Positions 14,964 to 23,060 of a stretch of DNA of 32,438 nucleotides are shown one piece after another. The notes beneath the pieces were generated by a model that was not told the DNA's origin, ran no database searches, and worked only from the letters and a program-made list of their open reading frames with translations. The translations under genes were made by a program, and so were the position numbers. The stretch lies in contig JAIBDQ010000021.1 in assembly GCA_024686135.1 (NCBI GenBank), positions 1 to 32,438 of the forward strand, in the 5' to 3' direction. The DNA comes from Halobacteriovorax sp. GTDB taxonomy: Bacteria > Bdellovibrionota > Bacteriovoracia > Bacteriovoracales > Bacteriovoracaceae. The stretch's first letter is position 1. Each line of letters opens with the position of its first letter.

Positions 14964-16173
14964 TTTTAATCCTGAAAAGATAAGAAAAGATTTCGCCTGT
15001 TTGAGTAAAGATCAAAAAAAAGCTCCTATCTACTTTGATAACGCTTGTATGACTCTAAAGCCAAACGCTGTTACTGAAGCAATTATCTCTTACTATAACG
15101 ACCACCCTTCATGTCATAACAGAGCTGCACATGAATTTGGTGAGGTAACGACCAAAAAAGTACATCAGGCCAGAGAACAGATTGATAAATATATAAACTG
15201 TCGTCCTGGTGAATCAATTGTTTTCACCAAAAACACTACTGAATCAATTAATATGATTGCAAATATGATTGACTTTAAAAAAGGCGACGTGGTCTTAACA
15301 ACAGATCTTGAGCACAATTCGAATATGCTTCCTTGGCAATTTTTAAATATTAAGAAGAGTGTTACTTTCGTTCAAATGCCAATTGCCCCTGACACTGAAG
15401 AATTCGATTTGCAGGAGTTTCAAAACATATTATCAAAAGGAAAAGTAAAACTTGTTTCAATATTTCACACGTCAAATATTACGGGGATTCAACTTCCTAT
15501 AAAAGAAATCACAAAATTGGCCCATGAGAATGGAGCCATGGTTCTTCTTGATGCGGCCCAAGCGATTCCACACCATCAAGTTGATGTCCAAGAGCTAGAT
15601 ATTGATTTTATGGCTTTCTCCCTACACAAAGCATATGGGCCCACTGGAATGGGCGTCATGTACGCTAAAGAGCAGTACTTAAATAGCTGGGTACCCTTTT
15701 TCGTTGGCGGGGAAGGTATTACTGACACCACCTACGATAGCTGTACGCTTTCACAGGCACCTGAAAAATTTGAAGTTGGTCTTCAAAACTATGCTGGAAT
15801 TATAGGTTCAGGAGCAGCTATAAAGTGGCTCTCTAAAATCAATTTAAAAAAAGCTCATGCTCATTTAATAAAATTAAATGAACAGTTATCCGAAGGACTC
15901 TCTTCTTTTGACGGCCTGAAGCTGATTGGTCCATCCCAAGCGAAAAACAGAAGTGGTATAGTAAACTTTTCAACAGGAAACAGAAACCCTGCAGAAGTCT
16001 GCCTCATGCTTAGTAAAATGGAAAAGATAATGACTAGAAGTGGAGTTCACTGTGGTCACTCATGGTTTCATAAGTATGACCTCATGCCTACTCTTAGAGT
16101 TTCTCTGGCATTTTATAATACTGAAGCAGAAGTTGAGATATTTCTTAGGAAAATGAGAGACCTAATTAAATAA
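14956..16173 (+). CDS. SufS-like cysteine desulfurase (class V aminotransferase fold)
   Basis: This is a PLP enzyme that would release sulfur from L-cysteine as an enzyme persulfide. It opens like SufS/CsdA (IYFDNACMTLKPNAVTEAI), with FTKNTTESINMIA, the LDAAQAIPH aspartate, the PLP lysine Lys225 in FSLHKAYGPTGMG and the catalytic cysteine Cys366 in RSGVHCGHSW, plus RVSLAFYNTEAEV near the end. The usual active-site histidine is present in DLEHNSNMLPW. I choose TTG 14956 as the start, because GGAG lies 9 bases upstream and residues before it do not resemble the family. TTG 14932 is an alternative. The stop overlaps the next ATG (TAATG). No SUF scaffold genes are nearby, so it probably serves the neighbouring PP-loop enzyme. 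Confidence 0.88.
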   Translation: MFNFNPEKIRKDFACLSKDQKKAPIYFDNACMTLKPNAVTEAIISYYNDHPSCHNRAAHEFGEVTTKKVHQAREQIDKYINCRPGESIVFTKNTTESINMIANMIDFKKGDVVLTTDLEHNSNMLPWQFLNIKKSVTFVQMPIAPDTEEFDLQEFQNILSKGKVKLVSIFHTSNITGIQLPIKEITKLAHENGAMVLLDAAQAIPHHQVDVQELDIDFMAFSLHKAYGPTGMGVMYAKEQYLNSWVPFFVGGEGITDTTYDSCTLSQAPEKFEVGLQNYAGIIGSGAAIKWLSKINLKKAHAHLIKLNEQLSEGLSSFDGLKLIGPSQAKNRSGIVNFSTGNRNPAEVCLMLSKMEKIMTRSGVHCGHSWFHKYDLMPTLRVSLAFYNTEAEVEIFLRKMRDLIK

Positions 16174-17393
16174 TGGATACTCAAGAGAGCTTTCACATTC
16201 GTCTTAAATATTTACTGGCAAATAGCCAGTATAAGTCAAATTTCAATTGGGATAACTTTCTTACTTTTTTTAAGACACATAAAGTTTCTCTAAGCCCGGA
16301 TACGGGTATCAATCTAATTAATAATTTTATCGGCTGCAAGAACTGTCATGTTGGTTTTCAAATCGATACCTACTTAGAAGGTTGTACTCACGACTGTAAG
16401 TACTGTTATGCAAAACTTGAAGGTGAAGCAGTCGGTAAGTGGAATAGCCCAATTCCACTCCCTCTTGACCTTAGCCTAATTTGGGAAATTTTCTATCGCG
16501 TATTTGAAAAAGGCGAGGATCACCCATTTGCTGGAATCTTAAAAAAGAGAGTCCCACTTAGGGTTGGTTCTTTAAGTGACCCATTTCTCTCAATGGAAAA
16601 CAAACTAGGAATAAGTGAAGAATTAATTAAACTGCTTAATCATTTTAATTACCCATACTTATTTTTTACCCGATCTCACCTCGTAGCAGATGATAGATTC
16701 ACATCTCTGATGGACCCAAAACTAGGGGCTATACAGATAAGTATCCCTTCACTAGACGAGGAAAGAACCAGAACATTAGAACCAAGAGCTAGCTCCCCTG
16801 AACAAAGGCTATGGGCCATAAAAACTCTACGAGACAAAGGGTTCTGGGTTACAGCGAGAATAAATCCACTTTTTCCAACCATGCCAGATGGCAGTCTTAC
16901 TTCAGGCAAAGATATGACCTTCGAGTTTGACTTTTATACAGATGAGCTTGTTAAAAGAATTGCTGAGACTGGCTGCCTTTCTGTCCTTTCTGGATTTGTT
17001 ACATTAAAATCAACACTCGTCGACACACTGGGCGACGAGCTAGGCTTTCCTCTTAGAAGTCTAATGAAAGATCAAACACCTAAAAAAGATTTTTATTTCT
17101 CTGAAGACGAAATTAGCGCTTACTTTAGTCATATTCGAGCAGAGGTTAAGAAAAATGGTATGGATTTTTCAACCTGCTACCTAGGTCAACCTGAAGAGCA
17201 GTATTTCAAGAATCAGGATCTTTGGGATAATAAAAAAGACTGTTGTAACAATATTGGGAAAGTCAAAGAGCATAAAATAACGTCAACAGAAATTTCACGT
17301 GAAGACTTTTTAACTATTGATAAAAATCAAGGGTTTCTCAATAGACTGGCTTTAAAAATGATGGCCTTTCTTATTAAAAAGATCAAAGAATAA
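16173..17393 (+). CDS. SplB-like radical SAM protein (COG1533 group)
   Basis: The cluster motif GCTHDCKYCYAKLEG has Cys71, Cys75 and Cys78, and together with LRVGSLSDPFL, LFFTRSHLV and INPLFPT this is the pattern of the spore-photoproduct-lyase-like (SplB, COG1533) radical SAM group. These are often found as uncharacterised enzymes outside sporeformers. An extra CxxC pair (Cys55, Cys58) precedes the motif, and a CC pair lies near residue 360, so an additional metal site is possible. No sporulation or DNA-repair gene is nearby. It is translationally coupled to the desulfurase (TAATG) and to the SGNH gene (TAATG). A role in C-H activation, perhaps sulfur insertion, of the product of this operon is a testable guess. 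Confidence 0.85.
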   Translation: MDTQESFHIRLKYLLANSQYKSNFNWDNFLTFFKTHKVSLSPDTGINLINNFIGCKNCHVGFQIDTYLEGCTHDCKYCYAKLEGEAVGKWNSPIPLPLDLSLIWEIFYRVFEKGEDHPFAGILKKRVPLRVGSLSDPFLSMENKLGISEELIKLLNHFNYPYLFFTRSHLVADDRFTSLMDPKLGAIQISIPSLDEERTRTLEPRASSPEQRLWAIKTLRDKGFWVTARINPLFPTMPDGSLTSGKDMTFEFDFYTDELVKRIAETGCLSVLSGFVTLKSTLVDTLGDELGFPLRSLMKDQTPKKDFYFSEDEISAYFSHIRAEVKKNGMDFSTCYLGQPEEQYFKNQDLWDNKKDCCNNIGKVKEHKITSTEISREDFLTIDKNQGFLNRLALKMMAFLIKKIKE

Positions 17394-18457
17394 TGGAACC
17401 GTTATCTATAAAACATAAAATTGCTCTTATTCTTTTTTCGTTTTTGATCCTATTCATTATCGAAGGTACTTCTTATCTTTTTTATAGTCCAACAAGACTT
17501 GAACAGATTCAAGAGATTCTCGAACCTCATCCAGATAGATTTTGGAGAGGTAAGCCAAATTACAAGGGCACTTTTTTTGGCGCTAAGGTTCAGCACAATA
17601 AGTTTGGGCTAAGGGCAAAGGATAAAAAAGATGTCGATATCTTAGTCATGGGTGGTTCTCCTTCCTACGGATGGGGTGTTGCCCATGATAAAACCTATAG
17701 TTACTTAGTAGGAAAAAAGCTTGGTAAAACTGTCATTAATGGTTCCATGGTTGGGTACTCTTCATACCAAGGCAAAAAGCTGCTCAAGGAAGTTTTTGAT
17801 TACTTTTCCCCAAAGCTTGTAACCATAAGCTATGTCATCAATGACGTCGATCACTACCGTTTTTATAGAAACCAACTTCAAAGCGATAGTAATGTCCCTA
17901 GGGAGTTTAAAGAGTCGAGTCTTGGTCTTATAAGAAGTCTTTACACTTTAAAAGTCCTACAAAAGTTAATTGCAATGGATCAGGAAAGCTTACCTATGCC
18001 AAACAAAATACGTGTTGATATTTTTGAATATCGGCAGAATCTAATTGAAATGACTCAGTTTATTAGGAGTCGGAATGCCAAAGTTCTTTTCGTAAAATTT
18101 CCAGTTAACTTACCAGATAAACTTGAGGACAAAGAAGTTCTAAAGCTACTTCCTAAAGAGTGTAATATCAGCAAGCTTCCTACTAGGGAGTTTTATATAT
18201 GTTCCAAAAAAGCAAACCTTAAACCTAATAATCTAAGAAAACTCATGGCCGTTAGCTCATCACTTAAGGCCAAGGCCTATAATAAGGTCATGCAAGACTT
18301 AGGTAATGAACTAGGAGTAGTTGTTGTGGATGCTGCTTCTGCTTTTAATAACTCTAAGGAATATCTCTTTATAGATCCTAAGCTTGACCCTATACATCCG
18401 AATGAGAAAGGTCACGAATTACTATCAAAGGTCATTGTTGACTCTTTAAGGAATTAA
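17393..18457 (+). CDS. Membrane-anchored SGNH hydrolase-like protein (divergent type, E)
   Basis: A signal anchor at residues ~8-30 (KIALILFSFLILFIIEGTSY) precedes a periplasmic SGNH domain. A short DRFWRGKPNYKGTFFGA region and GLRAKDK come before block I, which reads MGGSPSYGWGV (Ser89 as nucleophile, Gly in place of Asp before it). Block III reads YVINDVDH, keeping the Asn, and block V is DPIHPNEKGH with the catalytic Asp/His. It lacks the long helical insert of the four other SGNH proteins in the window (354 versus 438-504 residues). The FxPNxxG-type entry and GGSxxxGxG motif resemble SGNH proteins common in carbamoyltransferase/SxtJ/DUF5989 loci. It ends the operon, and its last 4 bases overlap the convergent radical SAM gene. 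Confidence 0.8.
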   Translation: MEPLSIKHKIALILFSFLILFIIEGTSYLFYSPTRLEQIQEILEPHPDRFWRGKPNYKGTFFGAKVQHNKFGLRAKDKKDVDILVMGGSPSYGWGVAHDKTYSYLVGKKLGKTVINGSMVGYSSYQGKKLLKEVFDYFSPKLVTISYVINDVDHYRFYRNQLQSDSNVPREFKESSLGLIRSLYTLKVLQKLIAMDQESLPMPNKIRVDIFEYRQNLIEMTQFIRSRNAKVLFVKFPVNLPDKLEDKEVLKLLPKECNISKLPTREFYICSKKANLKPNNLRKLMAVSSSLKAKAYNKVMQDLGNELGVVVVDAASAFNNSKEYLFIDPKLDPIHPNEKGHELLSKVIVDSLRN

Positions 18458-19461
18458 ACCTTATAAAGGTCTTCGCCTAAATTTTCACAAAACCGACACC
18501 AGGGGTCGCAGCCTTCCCTTTTAAAGTACATATTGTTTCTTAAGTCCTGATTAGCTTTATTATTCCATGCGTTTTGATCGAAGATATTACCGTAAATATC
18601 GGCATTAGGTGATCTCATAAAACAAGCACCTATCTCTCCCCTATTATCTATATGGATATAACTTAAAGGCTGTAAACAGGCCTTTTTCTTAACTTTTCTT
18701 TGGACCGGAGCGAGCCAATCAATATTAAACTCTCGACCAAACTTCTTCTCAACATCTTTACGAATAGCTCTATAATCTTCATTATCCTCAAAAATTACGT
18801 GGTCCATTCCCTTGCCGTAAGTTGGATAATAATTACCCATTCTAATATTTTTACAGCCAATCATCTTGCAATATTCAAGTACTCGATAAATCTTATTCAA
18901 ATCTGTAGCCTCAATAATTGTCTGTATCCAAACAATTGTTTTTGAGTCAAGGGCCTCAAATACTCTTTGCACATCTTCTTTATTCTCAGGATAAAGGCTT
19001 AAACCCAAGATTGTAGGGGGGCACTTTTTAAAACGTTCGAGGGTTTCGCCCTTTAATAACATCGCATTAGTAACAACTGTGGTGATTTTCCCATATTTCT
19101 TTAAATCTTCTAGAATCAGAAAAATATCCTTTGCAATAAATGGTTCACCACCAAGTAACCCTAAACGAAGTGCATTTTTAAAAAAATTGCTTTCCTTTAT
19201 TTTTTTATAGTCATCAAAAGTTAACTCATACCTCTTGGGATTCTCTGGATTAAGATCATCACCAATAAAACAAAAGTCACAGTTTAAGTTACAGCTTTTA
19301 GTTGTATAAATGACAAGATTTGTAGGGGTAAAGTTAAGTTTTAACTTGGGTTTTATTCTTGCAAGGTAATATTTAGCATAATTTGTTAAAACACGAAGAT
19401 TTGGGGGTCTCTTTAAAAGAGAAAGGAACGCTCTAAAATAGATATTCAATAGAAGCTTCAT
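18454..19461 (-). CDS. Radical SAM/SPASM enzyme
   Basis: The radical SAM motif CNLNCDFC is at residues 57-64, followed by LRLGLLGGEPFIA and TTVVTNAMLL. The C-terminal SPASM-type set is ACLQPLSYIHIDNRGEIGAC and then CDPWCRFC. An N-terminal amphipathic helix rich in Leu, Arg and Lys (LLLNIYFRAFLSLLKRPP) precedes the core and may bind membrane. This N-terminal helix plus SPASM pattern is frequent in radical SAM proteins of lipid or glycan clusters. Its ATG overlaps the epimerase stop by one base (TAATG). With the epimerase and WbuC cupin it forms a three-gene operon. The substrate is unknown; a sugar or its lipid carrier is plausible. Confidence 0.87.
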   Translation of the reverse strand: MKLLLNIYFRAFLSLLKRPPNLRVLTNYAKYYLARIKPKLKLNFTPTNLVIYTTKSCNLNCDFCFIGDDLNPENPKRYELTFDDYKKIKESNFFKNALRLGLLGGEPFIAKDIFLILEDLKKYGKITTVVTNAMLLKGETLERFKKCPPTILGLSLYPENKEDVQRVFEALDSKTIVWIQTIIEATDLNKIYRVLEYCKMIGCKNIRMGNYYPTYGKGMDHVIFEDNEDYRAIRKDVEKKFGREFNIDWLAPVQRKVKKKACLQPLSYIHIDNRGEIGACFMRSPNADIYGNIFDQNAWNNKANQDLRNNMYFKREGCDPWCRFCENLGEDLYKV

Positions 19462-20264
19462 TAAGAGTAACTCTCCTTGAGACTAATGAGACTTTTCTTT
19501 ATATCGCTAAATTTATAATTCGGAACTTCATCCCTTAATAGTTTATTATCAAAGATAAGATCGAACTGTTTAATTTCACTAATGTTTTTTTCTATTTGAG
19601 TAATATTTAAAATATTACAATATTCTAACAACGACAAAGACTCACCTCTCGCTACATTAAGCAGGGGCACAACCTCATCCTTTTCCCTAAGCGTTTGAAC
19701 AAGTCGAGAAAGATCTTTAACGTCCACAAAGTCACGTTTAACTTTTCCCTCTCCTTCTAAAACAAGCTTCTCCTTAGAGAAATGCTTTTGAAGAGCAATC
19801 CTTAGAAACCCCCCGGAGCTATTTAATCCATAAATCCCTGGTAGGCGAAGAATTGTTACCTTCTGACTAAATTCTTTTAATAACTTTTCGGCTTCTAATT
19901 TACCTTCTGAATAATGGTTAAATGGAGATAATTTTGTATCCTCAGTAATGGGTATTTCAGGCGCTTCTCCGTACACCTCGACACTACTTAAAAATATGAT
20001 TTTTTTAAACAAGCATCCTCTGAGTGACGTTATAAAATTTTGGACCATAGTCAGATTGTCACGCTTATCTTGTAATTTATTTGACTTAGACCTTGGGATA
20101 CCAGCGGCATACACCACTATGTCATCTTTTTTTAATTTAATTGGTAACTCACTTCTTATTTTTAAATCAAAATCTTTTCGCCTTAGACTAATGGTGTTTG
20201 CATTCTTTGTTAGCTCAGAACCAATAAAGCCTGAGGAACCAAAAATAATCATTTGGCTACACAT
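19461..20264 (-). CDS. NAD-dependent epimerase/dehydratase (extended SDR)
   Basis: This is a nucleotide-sugar-type extended short-chain dehydrogenase. The dinucleotide-binding GSSGFIG is at residues 9-15, a VVYAAG strand follows, and the catalytic triad is visible as SSVEVYGE (Ser) and Tyr118/Lys122 in HYSEGKLEAEKLL. The later LRLPGIYG and KRDFVDVKDLSRL are typical of sugar epimerases and reductases. I choose ATG 20264 rather than the upstream ATG at 20324, because AGGA lies 8 bases before it and the Rossmann motif then starts near residue 6 as usual. This leaves an 8-base overlap with the cupin gene. It probably makes an epimerised or reduced NDP-sugar for this cluster. At 267 residues it is short for the family. 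Confidence 0.85.
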   Translation of the reverse strand: MCSQMIIFGSSGFIGSELTKNANTISLRRKDFDLKIRSELPIKLKKDDIVVYAAGIPRSKSNKLQDKRDNLTMVQNFITSLRGCLFKKIIFLSSVEVYGEAPEIPITEDTKLSPFNHYSEGKLEAEKLLKEFSQKVTILRLPGIYGLNSSGGFLRIALQKHFSKEKLVLEGEGKVKRDFVDVKDLSRLVQTLREKDEVVPLLNVARGESLSLLEYCNILNITQIEKNISEIKQFDLIFDNKLLRDEVPNYKFSDIKKSLISLKESYS

Positions 20265-20736
20265 ATATTTTATCCTGAAATTCTTTAATTTTATTAGAAT
20301 CTTGAGATGGGGCCCATTTTGCATATTCGACGACTACTTCTTTATCAAATGGTCCTTGCAGTACTTCATGATAAACCACCCACTCAGATCTCGCTATAGG
20401 CATATGCCAAATGCTCGCGCCTATTCTTAAAACCTTATTATTTTTTTCATTTAAACTCAAAATCTTCTCTACCTCTCCCATGTTATTGAAGATAACGACA
20501 TCTAATTCTCCTTCAAGGATACAATAAGACTCAACTCGATTATCAGGATGTCTATGGGGCTGAACATATGAGCTTTTACCTAAAGCAATGACCATTTCCT
20601 GAATAGGACTGGCATGATCCTTATGAAGACAAAACCTATATCTTCCAAGTTTCTCCTTTAGGGCACTACTCTTTAATTTTTTAATTAATTCATTGTCCAC
20701 AACCACTAGATCCTCAGTGGCAAATTCAGCACTCAT
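20257..20736 (-). CDS. wbuC: WbuC-family cupin metalloprotein
   Basis: This small cupin-fold protein closely fits the WbuC family, found in O-antigen and capsule clusters. The N-terminal half has RYRFCLHKDHASPIQEMVIAL, and the cupin motif is YVQPHRHPDNRVESYCILEG with metal ligands His61, His63 and Glu69, followed by the second strand set VVIFNNMGEV and IWHMPIA. The function of WbuC is not firmly known; a sugar-modifying role is assumed from context. The start is well supported by GAGGTG upstream of the ATG. It is the first gene of a three-gene operon with the epimerase and a radical SAM enzyme, and it is divergent from the GT2 gene across a 192-base spacer. Confidence 0.85.
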   Translation of the reverse strand: MSAEFATEDLVVVDNELIKKLKSSALKEKLGRYRFCLHKDHASPIQEMVIALGKSSYVQPHRHPDNRVESYCILEGELDVVIFNNMGEVEKILSLNEKNNKVLRIGASIWHMPIARSEWVVYHEVLQGPFDKEVVVEYAKWAPSQDSNKIKEFQDKIYV

Positions 20737-20826
20737 AATTCACCTCAAAACTAGGCTTCATTCTTAGGAAAACCAATATAAATATGTTTAAATATGAATT
20801 AAGATTTTTTAAAAAAAAATCCCGTA

Positions 20827-20841
20827 TAAGAGCTACTCTTA
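20827..20841. promoter_or_regulatory. Perfect inverted repeat between divergent operons
   Basis: TAAGAG and CTCTTA form a 6-base inverted repeat around CTA in the 192-base spacer between the cupin and GT2 genes. It could be an operator half-site pair. There is no T tract, so it is not a terminator. Confidence 0.2.
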
Positions 20842-20879
20842 ACTGGGTTATTTTAAGGAATAGGTTAAATAAACATTTC

Positions 20880-20908
20880 ATAGAACACTTTTATTGAATT
20901 TGTTCTAT
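20880..20908. promoter_or_regulatory. Inverted repeat overlapping a candidate -35 box
   Basis: ATAGAAC and GTTCTAT are perfect 7-base inverted repeats 15 bases apart. The spacer contains TTGAAT (20894-20899), which sits 16 bases before TATTTT (20916-20921). A regulator bound here would cover the promoter of the GT2/SGNH operon. The symmetry is exact; the function is inferred. Confidence 0.35.
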
Positions 20909-20921
20909 TTTATCCTATTTT
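20894..20921 (+). promoter_or_regulatory. Candidate promoter giving a leaderless GT2 mRNA
   Basis: TTGAAT (-35) and TATTTT (-10) are separated by 16 bases. The ATG of the GT2 gene begins at 20929, only 7 bases after the -10, and no Shine-Dalgarno sequence precedes it. This combination suggests a leaderless transcript. Both boxes match consensus at four of six positions. Confidence 0.35.
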
Positions 20922-20928
20922 CACGCTC

Positions 20929-21660
20929 ATGGCACAAAACACTAGAAAACAAAGGCCCTTCAAGGTCTCAATAACGGTACCTTGTCTAAATGAGGTAAAA
21001 AATATTGGCACTACTATCAAAGTGCTCTGCTCTGTTATGGCTGATTTCTCAGACTATGAAATAATCATTGTTAATGATGGCTCAACTGATAACACAAAGA
21101 GCTATATTCAAGAAAACTTTTTAGATAACCCGAAGATTAGTCTAATAAATCACTCAGTTACTATGGGAAGAGGATATTCCATTAAAGAAGGTTTTAGCTC
21201 ATCAAAGTTTGATTATTTGGTTTGCTTTAATGGAAAACACGACATCCCCAAGGAGGAAGTAATAGTAATACTTGATGCTATTGGAAGTGAAGAACTGATC
21301 GTTTCTTATCAAGCAAATACTCATGAAAGACCTCCTATAAGAAGACTATTTTCAGTTTTATATACTTTAATTTTAAATTTGAGCTTCGGACTCGATTTAA
21401 AATATTTTAATGGTAGCTGTGTTTTAAAAAAGTCTGATTTCTCTAAACTTAAATTACATTCTGATAACTATGCTTTAGACGCAGAAATCCTAATCAAATT
21501 GATAAAGTCAGGAATCCCTTTTCTAGAGGTACCTGTGAATGATATTATAGAACCAGAGAGACGAACAAGATCACTAACAACCAAGAATATCTTAGGCGTC
21601 TTTATTTTTTACGTAATAACAATTTGGGAAATTCACTTTTTAAAAAGAAGATATAAATGA
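20929..21660 (+). CDS. Family 2 glycosyltransferase (DPM1-like) with altered metal motif
   Basis: This GT-A fold enzyme is of the dolichol-phosphate-mannose-synthase-like GT2 type. SITVPCLNEVKNIG and IVNDGSTDNT form the nucleotide-binding start, and GRGYSIKEGF and ALDAEILIKL follow the family. Where relatives have Asp-x-Asp-x-Gln-His it reads FNGKHDIPKE, so the usual metal aspartates are absent or displaced. A hydrophobic stretch LFSVLYTLILNLSFG lies mid-protein, and the C-terminus FIFYVITIWEIHFLKRRYK is a likely membrane anchor. No ribosome-binding site is seen upstream of the ATG. Its TGA overlaps the SGNH start (ATGA), so the pair probably works on the same lipid-linked sugar. Activity should be considered unproven because of the motif change. 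Confidence 0.82.
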   Translation: MAQNTRKQRPFKVSITVPCLNEVKNIGTTIKVLCSVMADFSDYEIIIVNDGSTDNTKSYIQENFLDNPKISLINHSVTMGRGYSIKEGFSSSKFDYLVCFNGKHDIPKEEVIVILDAIGSEELIVSYQANTHERPPIRRLFSVLYTLILNLSFGLDLKYFNGSCVLKKSDFSKLKLHSDNYALDAEILIKLIKSGIPFLEVPVNDIIEPERRTRSLTTKNILGVFIFYVITIWEIHFLKRRYK

Positions 21661-23060
21661 AAAAATCCTCTCTAGGTGTAAAACTAACAATAAGCCTTGC
21701 CTCCCTAATTATTACTGTAATGGCCATAGAGGTTGGACTCAGGACCGCAGGAAGTATTCTCCAAAGTGCATATGAAAAAGAGTATATTCCGGAGTTTGAT
21801 GAGGCTAACACTCAAGATAATGATTTAACATACGAGCATTTTAATAACGGCGAAGAAAAAAGTGTCTTGGCGATTGGAGACTCTTTTACCAATGGTGGGA
21901 ATGTTCAATCATATGATTCATATCCATATTTTCTCTTTAAAAAGCTTAATAATGATTTAAGAAAACTTAGTGTTTTCAATTATGGAAAATGTGAAAGCAC
22001 CACTTTTGATGCTCTAGAAAGAATAAAGTTGTTCATTCAAAAGAATCCTAACAAGTTAAAGTATATTAGTATCCTTGTTGGTTCAGCGGATATGTTTGGT
22101 GAGAGTTTTGGCGCAGTCAATGATCGAACAATAATGGATAAAGAAATTAAGATCCTAGGTATAATAAGAGATTTTAGAATTTATAAAATATATCGGATAT
22201 TAAAATACGAGTACTTTCGACGGTTAGGCTTTACAGATCGCCTCAGAATTCCTTACTCAAATATCTCTCAAAAAGAATTAATTGCTACACATTTTATTTA
22301 TGAAAATGCTCGTAATATATATATCAACAATGATGAACTAAAGTATTCACCAAACTCTCCTGAGGTTAGCAGGTTAAAAGAAAACTTGCCTGAAAACCAT
22401 AGTGTAACTTGGTTAAATGAAGTATTTCCCCGTGAGGTTTTACCTGCGAAGATCTATATGGAAAGAATTACAATGTATCTTTCTAGTATATATGCTCGAA
22501 AGAACAAACATTCCAATATAACCAAGCTTCTTGTGGATCTAATGAATGCCCATCCTCTTTATTTTTGGCAAGAAAACTACTTAAAAGCACTAAAGTATAA
22601 TCTACTACAGTCTCTAAAGCTCCAAAGTAAATATGTACCTCAAGATATATTATTGATTCTTAACAACTTAGAAGAAAAATACCCTCAACTTAAAAACAGA
22701 GACAATTTTACAGATTTTAAAAATGTAATCACCAACTGGGATAAGTATAATCTTGAGATTGATCAAAAAAGAGATGAGACATGGGATGAGATTGTCAGAA
22801 TTGCCGATAATAATGGAATTACATTAGTGCTCCATACTTATCCAAGTAACTACAGCAGTGCAAATAATATGCTTAGAAAAATCGCTGCAAAATATAAACT
22901 TCCACTAGTCGACAATAACCTATTATTTAATAAACTTATTCAAAATGAAGGAAGAGAGAAATACTTGTTTGATGACGATCATGCTACGCCGTTGGGATAT
23001 CAAATTATAGCAAAAGAGCTCTTTAATATTATTAAAGAACTAGAGATCCATGGTAGCTAG
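21657..23060 (+). CDS. Membrane-anchored SGNH hydrolase-like protein with helical insert (paralogue B)
   Basis: A signal anchor at residues ~9-27 leads into VGLRTAGS and then block I GDSFTNGGNV (Ser76). The block II region reads NYGKCESTTF, block III is VGSADMF (Asp instead of Asn), and block V is DDDHATPLGY near the end. The ~230-residue segment between blocks III and V is helical and begins with FRIYKIYR, shared with paralogues A, C and D. The C-terminal half has TYPSNYSSANNML and LVDNNLLF, also common to the group. It is coupled to the upstream GT2 by ATGA, unlike the other copies, which follow aminotransferases or precede a radical SAM gene. Its last 21 bases overlap convergently with paralogue C. 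Confidence 0.8.
   Translation: MKKSSLGVKLTISLASLIITVMAIEVGLRTAGSILQSAYEKEYIPEFDEANTQDNDLTYEHFNNGEEKSVLAIGDSFTNGGNVQSYDSYPYFLFKKLNNDLRKLSVFNYGKCESTTFDALERIKLFIQKNPNKLKYISILVGSADMFGESFGAVNDRTIMDKEIKILGIIRDFRIYKIYRILKYEYFRRLGFTDRLRIPYSNISQKELIATHFIYENARNIYINNDELKYSPNSPEVSRLKENLPENHSVTWLNEVFPREVLPAKIYMERITMYLSSIYARKNKHSNITKLLVDLMNAHPLYFWQENYLKALKYNLLQSLKLQSKYVPQDILLILNNLEEKYPQLKNRDNFTDFKNVITNWDKYNLEIDQKRDETWDEIVRIADNNGITLVLHTYPSNYSSANNMLRKIAAKYKLPLVDNNLLFNKLIQNEGREKYLFDDDHATPLGYQIIAKELFNIIKELEIHGS

Noticed and set aside
19948-20430. A 160-codon + strand frame opposite the epimerase and cupin genes
   Set aside because: It is antisense to two well-supported genes with conserved motifs, and its product is an arbitrary hydrophobic mix.
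20803-20821. GATTTTTT next to AAAAAAAAATC as a terminator hairpin
   Set aside because: It has no loop and no GC stem; it is simple A/T symmetry in a promoter spacer.
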